The notes beneath the pieces are model-generated. The model ran no database searches and was not told where the DNA came from. It saw only the letters and a program-made list of their open reading frames with translations. Shown here one piece after another: positions 7,916-17,092 of a DNA stretch of 51,449 bases. Source of the DNA: Pseudomonadota bacterium (lineage in GTDB: Bacteria > Pseudomonadota > Gammaproteobacteria > UBA1113). Position 1 is the stretch's first letter, and each line of letters opens with the position of its first letter. The stretch covers positions 1-51,449 of the forward strand of contig JAJXVU010000015.1 of NCBI GenBank assembly GCA_021781965.1, written 5' to 3'. The position numbers and the translations under genes are program-made.

Positions 7916-9196
7916 ATGAAAATAAGGTTAAAAGAAAATAAAGATAGCATCATGGCCATCAGTCTATTTATGTGGGCTATAGCTGCGGTATTCTATGGGT
8001 TAGATTATCTGCAACATACAGCGCCTAGCGTTTTGATCGAGCCTATTTCTAATAGTCTGGGTATCAATTACATCGATATCGCTACGATCATGAGCATCTA
8101 TTTCCCTATTTATGCCTTATCACAAATTCCCGCTGGTTATCTCATCGATAAATATGGTGTTAAGCAAGCCTTGGGTTGGTCTTGTTTAACGGTGAGCGTT
8201 GGATTATTTTGCATGTTGGTTCCAACGGTGAGTGCTATCGTTATAGGCCGTGTTTTAATTGCCATAGGCTCTGCATTTGCATTTGTGGGCACTTTAAAAG
8301 TGATCTCAATCTGGTTTCCTGTAAAACATTTTTCTTTCTTTGTGGGCATTACTCAATCCATAGGCGTACTAGGTGGATTAACCGGGCAGGTCTTTATCAA
8401 TCATCTGATCGAACTGCACGGCTGGCAAGTAGCGCTATTCAACATCAGCCTATTTGGAGTATTGTGGAGTATCGTTATTTTCTTTTTGTTAAAGAATAAA
8501 CCTGTAGCAGGAACCATAGCACATTTGGCAACTTCAGCGACACAACAGAGCCATAAAAAGAATGGCAGCTTCTTAAATATACTGCGTGATAAAAACATTT
8601 GGTTATTGGCAATTTATGCGGCGATTATGGTAGGCACCGTGATGAATACTTTTGCTGAATTGTATGATGTGGTCTTTTTAAAAAAATCAATGCATCTAGG
8701 CAGTCAACAAGCCACCTACATTACCATGTTTATTTTTATAGGGGTAGGTGTGGGTGCACCGCTGCATGGCCTTATCTCTAAACATTTTTCTAAGCAAAGT
8801 ATTTGGATGCGTTGGTGCGCATTGATGACGTTGATTGTTTTTTTAAGTATTCCTTTGGCTTCTATAGCTTCTTTTCCTATCAGTATGCTTATCATCATTT
8901 ATTTTTTATTGGGTTTTTTTGTTTCTTCTATGTTATTGTCTTTTTCAATTGCTCGTTGTTGCTATCCTATAGATAGCCACGGGACTATATTTGCAGTGGT
9001 GAATACGATCATTGGCTTTGGTGGTTTCTTGTTTCCTTTAATCTTTGGCAAAATCGTCAAAATGACGATGGGCCAGATTCATTTTAAGGATGAACTACTA
9101 ATGCCTTTATTTTTATTGGCTATCCCGTTGCTGATTAGTTTGATACTCACTTTTCTTATTAAAGAATGGACTAAAGCGTGTGGCCCACAGGTGTAA
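7916..9196 (+). CDS. MFS transporter
   Basis: This 426-residue protein has about 12 membrane segments and an MFS signature in the loop after helix 2 (GYLIDKYGVKQALGW). The opening FMWAIAAVFYGLDYLQHTAPSV resembles the large MFS group expanded in Coxiella and Legionella, which includes Pht-type nutrient transporters, but membership cannot be proved here. The ATG at 7916 is preferred to a TTG at 7910, with GGATAGG upstream. The MITE-like element ends only 15 bp before the start, so the promoter must lie within or before that element unless the gene is read through from the DAACS gene. Confidence 0.85.
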   Translation: MKIRLKENKDSIMAISLFMWAIAAVFYGLDYLQHTAPSVLIEPISNSLGINYIDIATIMSIYFPIYALSQIPAGYLIDKYGVKQALGWSCLTVSVGLFCMLVPTVSAIVIGRVLIAIGSAFAFVGTLKVISIWFPVKHFSFFVGITQSIGVLGGLTGQVFINHLIELHGWQVALFNISLFGVLWSIVIFFLLKNKPVAGTIAHLATSATQQSHKKNGSFLNILRDKNIWLLAIYAAIMVGTVMNTFAELYDVVFLKKSMHLGSQQATYITMFIFIGVGVGAPLHGLISKHFSKQSIWMRWCALMTLIVFLSIPLASIASFPISMLIIIYFLLGFFVSSMLLSFSIARCCYPIDSHGTIFAVVNTIIGFGGFLFPLIFGKIVKMTMGQIHFKDELLMPLFLLAIPLLISLILTFLIKEWTKACGPQV

Positions 9197-9314
9197 TGTT
9201 GAGTATAGAACCGCTTGTTTTTTAGCACTATATCCTCTATTGTTAACAAACAGGCCGAGCAGTGCTTAGGCCACAAAACATAGTATATTTTATAACCAAA
9301 ACTAGGGGCAACGG

Positions 9315-9908
9315 ATGAAAAAAATCACGATTAGTATTTGTACTATTTTAGGCGCAGTGCTATTAACCAGCGGTTGTAGCTCAAATCATCAAGCGGTTTA
9401 TCCAAAACAAGCTGCCAGCAAAGACCATCGTGGAGCAGATGCTGCGCAAGCCCAACGTTGGGATTTTACCTTGCCTAACCAAGAAGTGTGGAAAGTAGGC
9501 TATAAAGTACAGAATGATACCGTTAATAACTTCATTTGGATCCCAACCCACCAAAATATGGGTACCTGGAAAGAAAACATTACTGACAAATTCATCATCG
9601 AAGCTGCTGTTAAGGGCCAAAGCCCTAAAGACTTAATGGAACAAGCAAAAAAATCTTCAAAAGATCAATGTGAAAAAATAAATTGGCAAACCTTAAGCGA
9701 AAGCGGCGATCAAATCGTGTATGAAGCCGATACGATTGGTTGTGGCAAAGAGGGTAAGGAAAGTCAACACATAATAGGACGTATTCAACGAGGCCAAGGC
9801 GGTATTTACTCACTGCAATATTTTGCGGTGCAAGATATCTTGACTCGCCCTCTAAAACAAACCATGTTGGATACCGTGCAAAATGCTAAGTTGGTGGCGA
9901 ATAACTAA
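9315..9908 (+). CDS. lipoprotein of unknown function
   Basis: The 197-residue product begins MKKITISICTILGAVLL, then lipobox LTSGC, so it is a lipoprotein with acylated Cys21. Ser-Ser at +2/+3 suggests outer-membrane sorting. The mature part has a charged body with motifs such as WDFTLPNQEVWKVGYK and two further cysteines (DQC, TIGC) that could form a disulfide. No family was recognised. It lies seven bases before rsmJ, so the two are probably cotranscribed. The 118-bp gap upstream holds no obvious feature beyond AT-rich promoter-like sequence. Confidence 0.75.
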   Translation: MKKITISICTILGAVLLTSGCSSNHQAVYPKQAASKDHRGADAAQAQRWDFTLPNQEVWKVGYKVQNDTVNNFIWIPTHQNMGTWKENITDKFIIEAAVKGQSPKDLMEQAKKSSKDQCEKINWQTLSESGDQIVYEADTIGCGKEGKESQHIIGRIQRGQGGIYSLQYFAVQDILTRPLKQTMLDTVQNAKLVANN

Positions 9909-9915
9909 GGCTTAA

Positions 9916-10644
9916 ATGTACGCTATACTAAGCACGTCCAATTTTCATAACCAAGCGCAAGCATTAGCACAAAAGCTATCTTTGCCATTACACACTGAAA
10001 AAGTCAAAGACGCTACTTTTTATCTTTACTACAGCGACGACGGCTTAAATTTAATCGCCACGCATTTAAATTTAGGCCCCCTACACTTAGACTTTAACCA
10101 CGGGGCATTGCACCAACGCTTGCAACGCGCTGCCATTTCTAAAGAACCCTTAGCACGCGCGGTAGGTTTGCATAAAAATCCGAACCTATATCTTTGCGAC
10201 GCAACAGCGGGCATAGGCCGTGAAGGCTGTTTGCTGGCATCCTTAGGCGCTAGAGTAACTTTAGTAGAACGTTCCCCCATTATGGTGGCTTTGTTACAGG
10301 ATGCTCTGAATCGCTGCAATGCAGTGTGGCGTGATCGAGTCGACTTAATCGCCACCGACAGCTGCGATTTTTTAGCGACTACAAAAGAACCATTTGATGT
10401 AATTTATTTAGACCCCATGTTCGAAGCCCATAGCCATAAAGCGCAAGTTAAAAAAGAAATGCAATATCTACAAGCCTTAATGGGGCCTCAGGAAGATGGC
10501 GATGCATTATTAACGGCTGCATTTAATTCAAAAGTAAAGCGTATAGTGGTAAAAAGGCCTCTTAAGGCACGCTGTTTATTGGATAAAAAACCCAGTTTTG
10601 CTTTGACCTTGGCAGCCTATAGGTTTGATGTTTACCTACGCTAG
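9916..10644 (+). CDS. rsmJ: RsmJ, 16S rRNA (guanine1516-N2)-methyltransferase
   Basis: This 242-residue cytosolic SAM-dependent enzyme methylates G1516 of 16S rRNA. The SAM loop is in DATAGIGREGCLLASLGA, with acidic VERS at the end of the second strand. The catalytic-side motif IYLDPMF is followed by KAQVKKEMQYLQ, a block specific to RsmJ (YhiQ). Length is normal for the family. The 3' end overlaps the convergent pilin-like gene by four bases, so a bidirectional terminator is unlikely between them. Confidence 0.92.
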   Translation: MYAILSTSNFHNQAQALAQKLSLPLHTEKVKDATFYLYYSDDGLNLIATHLNLGPLHLDFNHGALHQRLQRAAISKEPLARAVGLHKNPNLYLCDATAGIGREGCLLASLGARVTLVERSPIMVALLQDALNRCNAVWRDRVDLIATDSCDFLATTKEPFDVIYLDPMFEAHSHKAQVKKEMQYLQALMGPQEDGDALLTAAFNSKVKRIVVKRPLKARCLLDKKPSFALTLAAYRFDVYLR

Positions 10645-11420
10645 CTGGTTTTTTTTTGATAATCACAGCGCGTGTTGTCCCCCGTTATGGTGCAACGATT
10701 TTTCGGAAATTGCCAGTAAGCGCACACATTGGCGAATTGGTATCCGATACCACCATTTATTTCTGGAGTCACGTACTGCATTCCCAATTGACGACTTAAA
10801 ATAGTAGGAGCTTGGCCAGGAGGAGTCATGGCTTGCAGATAAGTGAGATTGGTAGTTAATCCTGTGGATTCGGATTTAAGAGAATGACTCAATGTTACAT
10901 ACCAAGTAAATTTTTTGCCGGTGACGACATTTGGTTTTAACATGCCTTGTAACGTAGACAAAAGGACTGAGCTAGTCGCCGCTGAAAATTGTGTACTGAT
11001 GCTTAAAATAGGGACATCTCCCTCAACGTTTATGGCATAAGTATAGGCTTCCGGACCATTGCGGGTAGCTGCATAAGCATTACCTATCAATTGTGGAGTG
11101 GAAAGATAGGCAGCGAGTACTGGGCTTTGCTGACTGGGATCGCTAGGCTGTGGAATAATAGCTGGATTGGTGTATGGACTATTGATAGGGTAAATAGCAT
11201 ATTGGGTTAAAAAATAATAGCAATTAACGCTATAATATTGTTCCAGTGCATTGCTTAGCAGGATGACGCTGTTTTGAATTTGCGCCACTTTGCGCTTCAG
11301 TATTATTCTTTGATACTGGCTTATACCTAGGACTACCCCCAAAAGAATTAACGACACCGCGAGCATAGTCTCTAATAGGGTTACGCCTTTAGAATGATTG
11401 GATCTATGCATCGTTATCAT
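10641..11420 (-). CDS. pilin-like protein 4 of a minor-pilin operon
   Basis: This 259-residue protein has a type IV prepilin N-terminus: short basic leader, then KG|VTLLETMLAVSLILLGVVLG. Prepilin peptidase would cut after that glycine, leaving Val1 and Glu5. A C-terminal globular domain of about 220 residues with cysteines (VNCYYF; CAYWQFPKNRC) follows. No known minor pilin was matched. Its ATG at 11420 overlaps the preceding stop (ATGA), so it is translationally coupled. A second ATG at 11411 is possible. Membrane insertion and incorporation into a pilus or pseudopilus are inferred from the N-terminus only. Confidence 0.78.
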   Translation of the reverse strand: MITMHRSNHSKGVTLLETMLAVSLILLGVVLGISQYQRIILKRKVAQIQNSVILLSNALEQYYSVNCYYFLTQYAIYPINSPYTNPAIIPQPSDPSQQSPVLAAYLSTPQLIGNAYAATRNGPEAYTYAINVEGDVPILSISTQFSAATSSVLLSTLQGMLKPNVVTGKKFTWYVTLSHSLKSESTGLTTNLTYLQAMTPPGQAPTILSRQLGMQYVTPEINGGIGYQFANVCAYWQFPKNRCTITGDNTRCDYQKKTS

Positions 11421-12859
11421 ACATTATTCCGTGTACAGCGGAGGAAATAAGCTTGCCAATTATATTGTTCAGGATCTTTGTTCTTGCCAACTGTCGCCCC
11501 GTTTCGGCTATAGGAATTAGGGGACGTCATCTTATAATCTTGAATAGTTTGTCCCAAATAGATGTCAAGGTAAGGATTATCAGTGGTCGAGATGGTCGAG
11601 GTAGTGATAAGACTGTCGGTATTTGAGAAAAAGCGGCTGGGCCCGTCCCCACTGCCTAGATAATTGCGGTACATCGTATAAAATAGATCGAGGCGGTCGC
11701 ATTTCTCACTGCCACCAGGGCCATATTTCTTCATATTGATGCGGATACAAGTGGGCGGAAATGAGTTATAACCGCTAGTAGGTGGGTTGCCGGTGTTATC
11801 ATAACTGCCATTGGCGCTTTTTGTTTTATTACCATTGTTATCCCACCCAAAACACGGACAACCGATATACTTATTATGAGCAGGATCACAAGTGGGATTA
11901 GTCTTTATTGTATTAAGATCAAGCGATTGCACCAAACCCATGTCTATGATTTTAGAATAGCGGTTATTTGCAACCGGCGTAGTGGGATTGGTGGCGCTGT
12001 TATCAATACTTAGGTAACTGCCTATACCAATGCCTTTTACCTGTGGGTTATCGGTGCTGTATAAATTAAATGAAGACAAGGGCAGCATAGTAATCAAAGA
12101 TTGAGCATAGCTGCCATTCGGCAATAATCCTCTAGATCCGTTTGCGCCTAAATCGATAAAGCTATTAGAAAAACCAGGTGTACGTACAATTAAACCGAGG
12201 CCAATAGGGGCTCTGCTAATATTATCCCCGGTAATTGTATTATTACCGCTGAATGCAATGTAATTTGCATTGACATAGTATTGTGCTTGACTGATGGCAG
12301 AATTAGTCACACAGGAATAGTACGCGGGTTGGTTGAGTGTGCATTGTACAATAGGGCCAGAAGTTTGAGCAGGGCAAGTAAAATTTTGGGTATCGCTGTC
12401 GGAAAGGGTGCCATCCGCTGGCGTGATGCCGGGGAGTGGGGAACATTGAAATTCTGAAACGGATGTTATAGCCGGGGTACCATTGCTCGCAAAAGTAGGT
12501 GTGCGCGCCATTCCATATGGCAAATAGTGGTTTTGGATCAAGGTGCTTAATTGAATACTATTAAGCGCAGCAGGGGTTGTTATGGAGTAATCCTGCTCGT
12601 AGTTTTGCTCTATATCAAACCAATAAGAGAATTCAGTAGCTGTTTTTGTTAACTGCCAAGATTGAGTATTCATTTTTGTTAAGGACATTTGATAGCTTAA
12701 ATACAGACCTAGGCTGCCAATGATTAACATCAAAAATAATAAAACGTAGCCGCTATCTTTCCGAATGCGAATTGCCGTGTAAGAACAACGCTCTTTTTTT
12801 GTTTTACCGAGGCAGACACGGGGATCTGCCACTACAATTTTACTAAAATATTTTTTCAT
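11417..12859 (-). CDS. pilin-like protein 3, large, lacking Glu5 (PilX/GspK-like position)
   Basis: The product is 480 residues from the ATG at 12859, which overlaps the previous stop as TAATG. An upstream in-frame start at 12901 would add residues lying inside the previous gene and is rejected. After a 45-residue basic leader comes a prepilin-like hydrophobic helix, SG|YVLLFLMLIIGSLGLYLS, in which the usual Glu5 is phenylalanine. Lack of Glu5 is typical of tip-type subunits such as GspK; PilX also occupies a comparable place. The long periplasmic domain has paired cysteines (CDPAHNKYIGCPCFGW). The leader is unusually long for a prepilin. Function as a tip or adhesion subunit is inferred. Confidence 0.7.
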   Translation of the reverse strand: MKKYFSKIVVADPRVCLGKTKKERCSYTAIRIRKDSGYVLLFLMLIIGSLGLYLSYQMSLTKMNTQSWQLTKTATEFSYWFDIEQNYEQDYSITTPAALNSIQLSTLIQNHYLPYGMARTPTFASNGTPAITSVSEFQCSPLPGITPADGTLSDSDTQNFTCPAQTSGPIVQCTLNQPAYYSCVTNSAISQAQYYVNANYIAFSGNNTITGDNISRAPIGLGLIVRTPGFSNSFIDLGANGSRGLLPNGSYAQSLITMLPLSSFNLYSTDNPQVKGIGIGSYLSIDNSATNPTTPVANNRYSKIIDMGLVQSLDLNTIKTNPTCDPAHNKYIGCPCFGWDNNGNKTKSANGSYDNTGNPPTSGYNSFPPTCIRINMKKYGPGGSEKCDRLDLFYTMYRNYLGSGDGPSRFFSNTDSLITTSTISTTDNPYLDIYLGQTIQDYKMTSPNSYSRNGATVGKNKDPEQYNWQAYFLRCTRNNV

Positions 12860-13797
12860 TAGCTGCCCCATCCATTTTCTATTCCCGTTGCAGGCAGGCA
12901 CAGCATATCGCCGGAAGCTGCAGCAACATTATAAATTTTTGATTGTGAGCCACTATTTCCTACAAAAGTCCAAAAAGAAACATATAATGTTGGCTGAAAA
13001 TAAGTATTTATGTATCTCAAGACACCACTAGTAGATGCTACAACTGTTCTCACACCTAGGGGTAACACAATCATTGTTTTCGTGGTGCCTGCAGGGCAAG
13101 TGAGTGGGGTATTGCCAATAGATGCAGTGGCAGTATACATATTTGTACGTAGAGATGCGAAAAGGTTTTGCGATACGATTGTGTTTTTAGGTTGTGTATT
13201 AATATCTATTAAGCCATAAGGTTGGGGCGATGGGGAAGCAGAACTAAAGCAATTGCTAAATGGATCGGTATAAGTCCGATCACTCGTAAGATTGCAGACC
13301 CCATTTAACTGCTTGCTATTTGCTGACAGTAATACTCCGGGGGGGGGTGTTTGCGCTTGCACTTTGAATCCCGAAAAAGTGGTAGCATAGGCAGTGACGG
13401 TAGTAGTAGTGTCGCTTTGGTAAGCACTGGGCAGTTGTGTCACTAAATTCGCGGCAATAGTTTTATTGGGTGGGGTAACAGCCAACGCGAAATAGTGAGA
13501 ATTTGCTGTAGAAGTAATTTTATAGGTGGTGCAGCCCGATGCGTTTTTCCACACAGAGCAGGAAAGATTCTGACCCAATAGCGGGCTAAGCGTCGGCACT
13601 GTGGTCGGCCACTCTTGGTACATTTTATAGTAGTCAATGGCTGCGTTGGTAATGGCATTCATTTGTGAAGCTGCTATTCTGATTTGGTTTCGTTCTTGTA
13701 TCTTTTGTGTAGTAGCTATAAAAACCAAACCCAAAACAGCGATTATCGTTAAACTTAATAATATTTCTAGTAAAGTAAAACCACGATTTCGTATCAT
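12859..13797 (-). CDS. pilin-like protein 2
   Basis: This 312-residue protein starts at the ATG at 13797, overlapping the previous stop as ATGA. The prepilin signature is clear: MIRNRG|FTLLEILLSLTIIAVLGLVF, with Phe1 and Glu5 after the cleavage site. The remaining 270 residues are a threonine/serine-rich globular domain with cysteines at CSVWKNASGC and GVCNLTSDR. It is much longer than a major pilin (about 150) and more like a minor subunit. It is the second gene of a four-gene coupled cluster. No close named relative was recognised. Confidence 0.8.
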   Translation of the reverse strand: MIRNRGFTLLEILLSLTIIAVLGLVFIATTQKIQERNQIRIAASQMNAITNAAIDYYKMYQEWPTTVPTLSPLLGQNLSCSVWKNASGCTTYKITSTANSHYFALAVTPPNKTIAANLVTQLPSAYQSDTTTTVTAYATTFSGFKVQAQTPPPGVLLSANSKQLNGVCNLTSDRTYTDPFSNCFSSASPSPQPYGLIDINTQPKNTIVSQNLFASLRTNMYTATASIGNTPLTCPAGTTKTMIVLPLGVRTVVASTSGVLRYINTYFQPTLYVSFWTFVGNSGSQSKIYNVAAASGDMLCLPATGIENGWGS

Positions 13798-14861
13798 TGC
13801 CAATCCACCCCTTGTTCAGATTGACCAATAAATTGGGAGGGGTCCCATAGATTAGGATCGCCAGTGGGCGCACAAACGGTAAAATAAGCAATTTGAATAT
13901 TGGCAAATTCCGTAGTACCGGTAGATTTTTTATGTGTCCCATCAGCGCTTTGTGCTTCCACTTTCCAGTATCCATTAGGCGCTGAACTAGTACTTGCTTG
14001 TCTAGTTGTTTTAAGCGAGATGCCTGGGAAATAGGCATAATCACTATTAGATTCATAACCGGTTGCTATCTGTATGGGATAAGCAAATAACACCGGCGTT
14101 GAGTTGGGGGCGATATTACAAGCAGGCATTTTAATACTTACGGCTCGTGATGGTGTGGAGTTAGTTGAGTTGCAAGCAGGATTACCACCACCACCACACA
14201 TATTTATGGAACCTACACTTTGAATCAAGCCATCGTTAGCGTATGTGAAATTAGTAACTTGTTGCGGCCACAGTGCGGGCCTAGGCACTATGGCGGTAAC
14301 GGTAGCACCTTCATCCGTGGTGGAGCAGGCGGCACCGCTTTTCAGTTTATCTACGGCACAACGGCTAGCAAAAGGAAGTTTTTGTCGCACTTCTTCGGCG
14401 GTTTTGGCATTAGGCAAAGTCAGACTAACCCCCCAAAAATTGCCACCTTTATTAAAACCACTGACAGGAATTCCAGGAACGGTGGTGTCGTACCGTCCAG
14501 AGCCGTTATTCGGAAATATCACGTAAGGTTGACGATTGCCGCAAGTCGCGCTGGTGGTTGCCGCTGGCCAGGGAGAACACAAGGCTGCCGCGGGTAGATA
14601 AGCATTCCCACTGAGATCCGTTAAGGCTTGCGGCCAGAGACTTGAATTGGGCGCACCTATGGATTTTACGCGGGTTTCTTGATAATAATTTCTTGCCGCT
14701 AAAACGATTTGATTCATTTCCGCTACGGTTTTATCAACCAGTTGTTCGTGTTGGGATTGTAATTGTTTGGGTACAAGAAAAACTAGGATCATGCTGGCTA
14801 TAATCAGTGACAGCAATATTTCGACTAGCGTCAATCCTTTTAGGGCACGCTTAAACTGCAT
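13794..14861 (-). CDS. pilin-like protein 1, first gene of the operon
   Basis: The protein is 355 residues from the ATG at 14861, which has AGAGGA eight bases upstream and lies just after the predicted transcription start; an upstream frame extension to 14900 precedes that start and is rejected. The N-terminus MQFKRALKG|LTLVEILLSLIIASMILVFL is a textbook prepilin leader with Glu5. The C-terminal part contains several cysteine pairs and glycine-rich stretches (CGGGGNPAC). It begins a cluster of four stop/start-overlapping genes that ends in convergent overlap with rsmJ. No ATPase, platform or secretin gene is present, so the assembly machine must be encoded elsewhere. Confidence 0.8.
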   Translation of the reverse strand: MQFKRALKGLTLVEILLSLIIASMILVFLVPKQLQSQHEQLVDKTVAEMNQIVLAARNYYQETRVKSIGAPNSSLWPQALTDLSGNAYLPAAALCSPWPAATTSATCGNRQPYVIFPNNGSGRYDTTVPGIPVSGFNKGGNFWGVSLTLPNAKTAEEVRQKLPFASRCAVDKLKSGAACSTTDEGATVTAIVPRPALWPQQVTNFTYANDGLIQSVGSINMCGGGGNPACNSTNSTPSRAVSIKMPACNIAPNSTPVLFAYPIQIATGYESNSDYAYFPGISLKTTRQASTSSAPNGYWKVEAQSADGTHKKSTGTTEFANIQIAYFTVCAPTGDPNLWDPSQFIGQSEQGVDWQ

Positions 14862-14890
14862 AGCATAATCCTCTGAACACAATGTACAAA

Positions 14891-14920
14891 ACGATAGCAT
14901 GTGTCTAAGATCAGTGTCAA
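14891..14920 (-). promoter_or_regulatory. sigma70-type promoter of the pilin-like operon
   Basis: On the minus strand a perfect TTGACA (14920-14915) and TATCGT (14896-14891) are separated by 18 bp. Transcription would start near 14884, about 23 bases before the ATG at 14861. Confidence 0.65.
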
Positions 14921-15339
14921 TGAAGATTGAGTTATGGCAGCCTTAAGACCCTTAAAAAACTGGCTAAAGTGCGTTATATCTATCAATGACATTTCAATCT
15001 AAGATAAAGATCTCAAGGATTGTTGTGCTGCTTATAAAGCCTGCTGGTTTGTCACAAAGAAAGTATTGACCGATGAAAAGGTACTAGAAGGGGCACTGAA
15101 GCATCTCTGTTTTGCTATAGACGGGAAAAATAATGCACTGCACATAAAATCACCTTGATTTAGAACCAAAAATGACTCTATATTACCCTGATCTAGAACC
15201 ATTTTTTACATATCTGCTTGATTTTTATGATTATTTATGAAGAGAATATTGCTATTATATGGAGTAACCCCTATATGCGCTGAGTGCCGCATTTGAAGAT
15301 ATGCGTCAACGTGTGGCGTCTTTCGTGGAAGAGGTAGAA
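14921..15339 (+). other. gene-poor gap with possible coding remnants
   Basis: Nothing intact is present. One stop-to-stop frame from about 15001 to 15160 encodes a protein-like stretch including AYKACWFVTKKVLTDEKV. Another short frame near 15270-15345 encodes ALSAAFEDMRQRVASF and runs three codons into the end of the QueD-like gene on the opposite strand. The second loosely resembles the tail of ribosome-hibernation-type (HPF/RaiA-like) proteins. Both have no start and may be decayed genes; identities are guesses. Confidence 0.3.
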
Positions 15340-15828
15340 TCATAGCCGCCACTCACAGGAACCGCATTGCCCTGGGGCGGAACAGATTTTAATGACGATA
15401 TGCTGAATGCTGTATTTCTCTAAGTCTTTGGTATCTGCTGTTAATTTCTCAATAAACCAGCGTGATAACTCTTCTACAGTAATGTTACGCAAGGGTAGGC
15501 GTTTCACATCTTTTTTTAAGAAGGGAATTTTTTCCTGATCAAAATGGGCGTATAGATAATCGCCTTCTTCTACTAAACGCAAATAAGGTGAATAATCTGC
15601 AATTAAGGTGTATTGACGCAATTCATCACAAAGATCCCGAATCTTTTTTTTATACAAACCATAGTCAAAGGTCATGCCGTTGTCATCGATCTTAGCAGTG
15701 AGACTGGCATAAACCCTAAAATTATGACCATGCAGCCGTTCGCGATGGGTAGCTGAATAAATAGTAAAATGCGCGGCGTCAAAACCCATGTATTCTTTGT
15801 TTAATTCTATGACAGTATAAGCGCTCAT
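15340..15828 (-). CDS. QueD/6-pyruvoyl-tetrahydropterin-synthase-family protein lacking the usual cysteine
   Basis: The protein is 162 residues. The zinc ligands of the family are present: H20 in FDAAH and H33/H35 in LHGHNF. In QueD the catalytic cysteine sits four residues before the first histidine of HGH; here that position is arginine (THRERLHGH, R29) followed by glutamate. The late acid/histidine relay region and a C-terminal APGQCGSCEW are retained. QueD makes 6-carboxy-tetrahydropterin for queuosine; other family members act in biopterin or folate routes and some lack the cysteine. The exact reaction is therefore open. The start overlaps the rpiA stop as ATGA. Confidence 0.8.
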   Translation of the reverse strand: MSAYTVIELNKEYMGFDAAHFTIYSATHRERLHGHNFRVYASLTAKIDDNGMTFDYGLYKKKIRDLCDELRQYTLIADYSPYLRLVEEGDYLYAHFDQEKIPFLKKDVKRLPLRNITVEELSRWFIEKLTADTKDLEKYSIQHIVIKICSAPGQCGSCEWRL

Positions 15829-16487
15829 CTACGTTCCTTAACTTGCACACCTAATTTAGTTGCTAATAATAAACTATCTGCAGGCCTATGGGCAAAAAGC
15901 CCCGAGCCTAACACGCCGGGAATGGCGGCTAATTTTTCTTCTAAAGCAAGGGGCTCATGCAAAGGTAAATCGTGTACATCCAATATAATATTGTGATTGT
16001 CGGTGAGAAAGCCCTCACGCAACACGGGCAAGCCACCTAATTTAACTAATTCGCGCGCTACATAACTTTGCGCCATCGGTAACACTTCTATCGCTACAGG
16101 GAAAGCGCCTAATGCCGTGACCAATTTAGATTCATCTGCTATGCACACAAACTTTTTAGCCGCAGTGGCTAAAATCTTTTCGCGCAACAAACAACCGCCG
16201 CCGCCTTTGATCATCTGAAAATGCGGGTTAATTTCATCGGCGCCATCGATATACACATCGATGTTGCCCACCTGATTAAACTCTGCTACCGGTATTTTAT
16301 ATTGTTTGAGTAAATTAAAAGAAGCCACCGAGCTTGCTACGGTGGTTTCTAGTAAATGCGCTTTGCTCGCCAGGGCTGCAATAAAAAGATTCACGGTAGA
16401 ACCAGAACCTATGCCCAAGATACCATTATCAGGAATATAGTCCAATGCTGCGAGTGCTGCTTGTTGCTTTAATTCATCTTGTTTCAT
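15825..16487 (-). CDS. rpiA: RpiA, ribose-5-phosphate isomerase A
   Basis: This 220-residue cytosolic enzyme interconverts ribose-5-phosphate and ribulose-5-phosphate in the pentose phosphate pathway. The phosphate-binding GIGSGST (25-31), catalytic DGADE (81-85) and KGGGG (94-98) are all present. The ATG at 16487 is chosen because GAGGTGA lies upstream and it overlaps the rsmD stop as ATGA; an upstream start at 16550 would lie inside rsmD. It is coupled both to rsmD before it and to the QueD-like gene after it. Confidence 0.93.
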   Translation of the reverse strand: MKQDELKQQAALAALDYIPDNGILGIGSGSTVNLFIAALASKAHLLETTVASSVASFNLLKQYKIPVAEFNQVGNIDVYIDGADEINPHFQMIKGGGGCLLREKILATAAKKFVCIADESKLVTALGAFPVAIEVLPMAQSYVARELVKLGGLPVLREGFLTDNHNIILDVHDLPLHEPLALEEKLAAIPGVLGSGLFAHRPADSLLLATKLGVQVKERR

Positions 16488-17092
16488 GTTGTCACCTCTA
16501 TTAAATGATAGCGTACATGGCCCGCCTTGCCTTGTTTTATGATCTGCCAATGCTGAGGCAGTGTCAACAGCTGTGTTGCCTCTATTTCAATATAGACCAA
16601 AGTACCTTTCTTTTCATAGCCATATTCTTTTAATAAAGGCATACATTGCGCTAATAGATCGCTTTTAAAAGGGGGGTCTAGGAAAATAATATCGTAAGGC
16701 TCACTTTTCATCGGCAATAGCGCATCTTGGTGTAGTACATAAACATTAGCGGGGGAGCCGGCATTGGAGTTAACACCTTGTGGATGACTCACCAACAAGC
16801 GCGGTCTTTGTGCAGCGGGTAATTGAGTAATGGTTTTTCTTAATTGCGCGATCACTGCGGCATCACTGTCTACAAAAGTAGTTTCGGCAGCGCCGCGTGA
16901 TAAAGCCTCTAGGCCCAATATACCACTACCGCAAAACAAATCTAAGCAACGCGCATGATGGATGGTTTTACCCAACCAATTAAATAGCGTTTCGCGGATC
17001 CTATCCCCCGTAGGCCGTACCAAAGCATTGTCGCTGACCGTAATGTGCTTGCCGCGCCATAGGCCCGCAATAATACGCACATGATTATCCAT
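16484..17092 (-). CDS. rsmD: RsmD, 16S rRNA (guanine966-N2)-methyltransferase
   Basis: This 202-residue SAM-dependent enzyme methylates G966 of 16S rRNA. It begins with the family pattern RIIAGLWRGKHI and RPTGDRIRETLFNWL. The SAM loop DLFCGSGILGLEALSRGA and the catalytic DPPF motif (IIFLDPPF) are intact. Its start overlaps the end of the preceding M16 gene by eight bases, an arrangement of M16 peptidase pair then rsmD that is common in gammaproteobacteria. Confidence 0.92.
   Translation of the reverse strand: MDNHVRIIAGLWRGKHITVSDNALVRPTGDRIRETLFNWLGKTIHHARCLDLFCGSGILGLEALSRGAAETTFVDSDAAVIAQLRKTITQLPAAQRPRLLVSHPQGVNSNAGSPANVYVLHQDALLPMKSEPYDIIFLDPPFKSDLLAQCMPLLKEYGYEKKGTLVYIEIEATQLLTLPQHWQIIKQGKAGHVRYHLIEVTT

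Noticed and set aside
14862..14900. Upstream start for the first pilin-like gene
   Set aside because: It lies at or before the predicted transcription start and would lengthen the prepilin leader. The ATG at 14861 has a good ribosome site.
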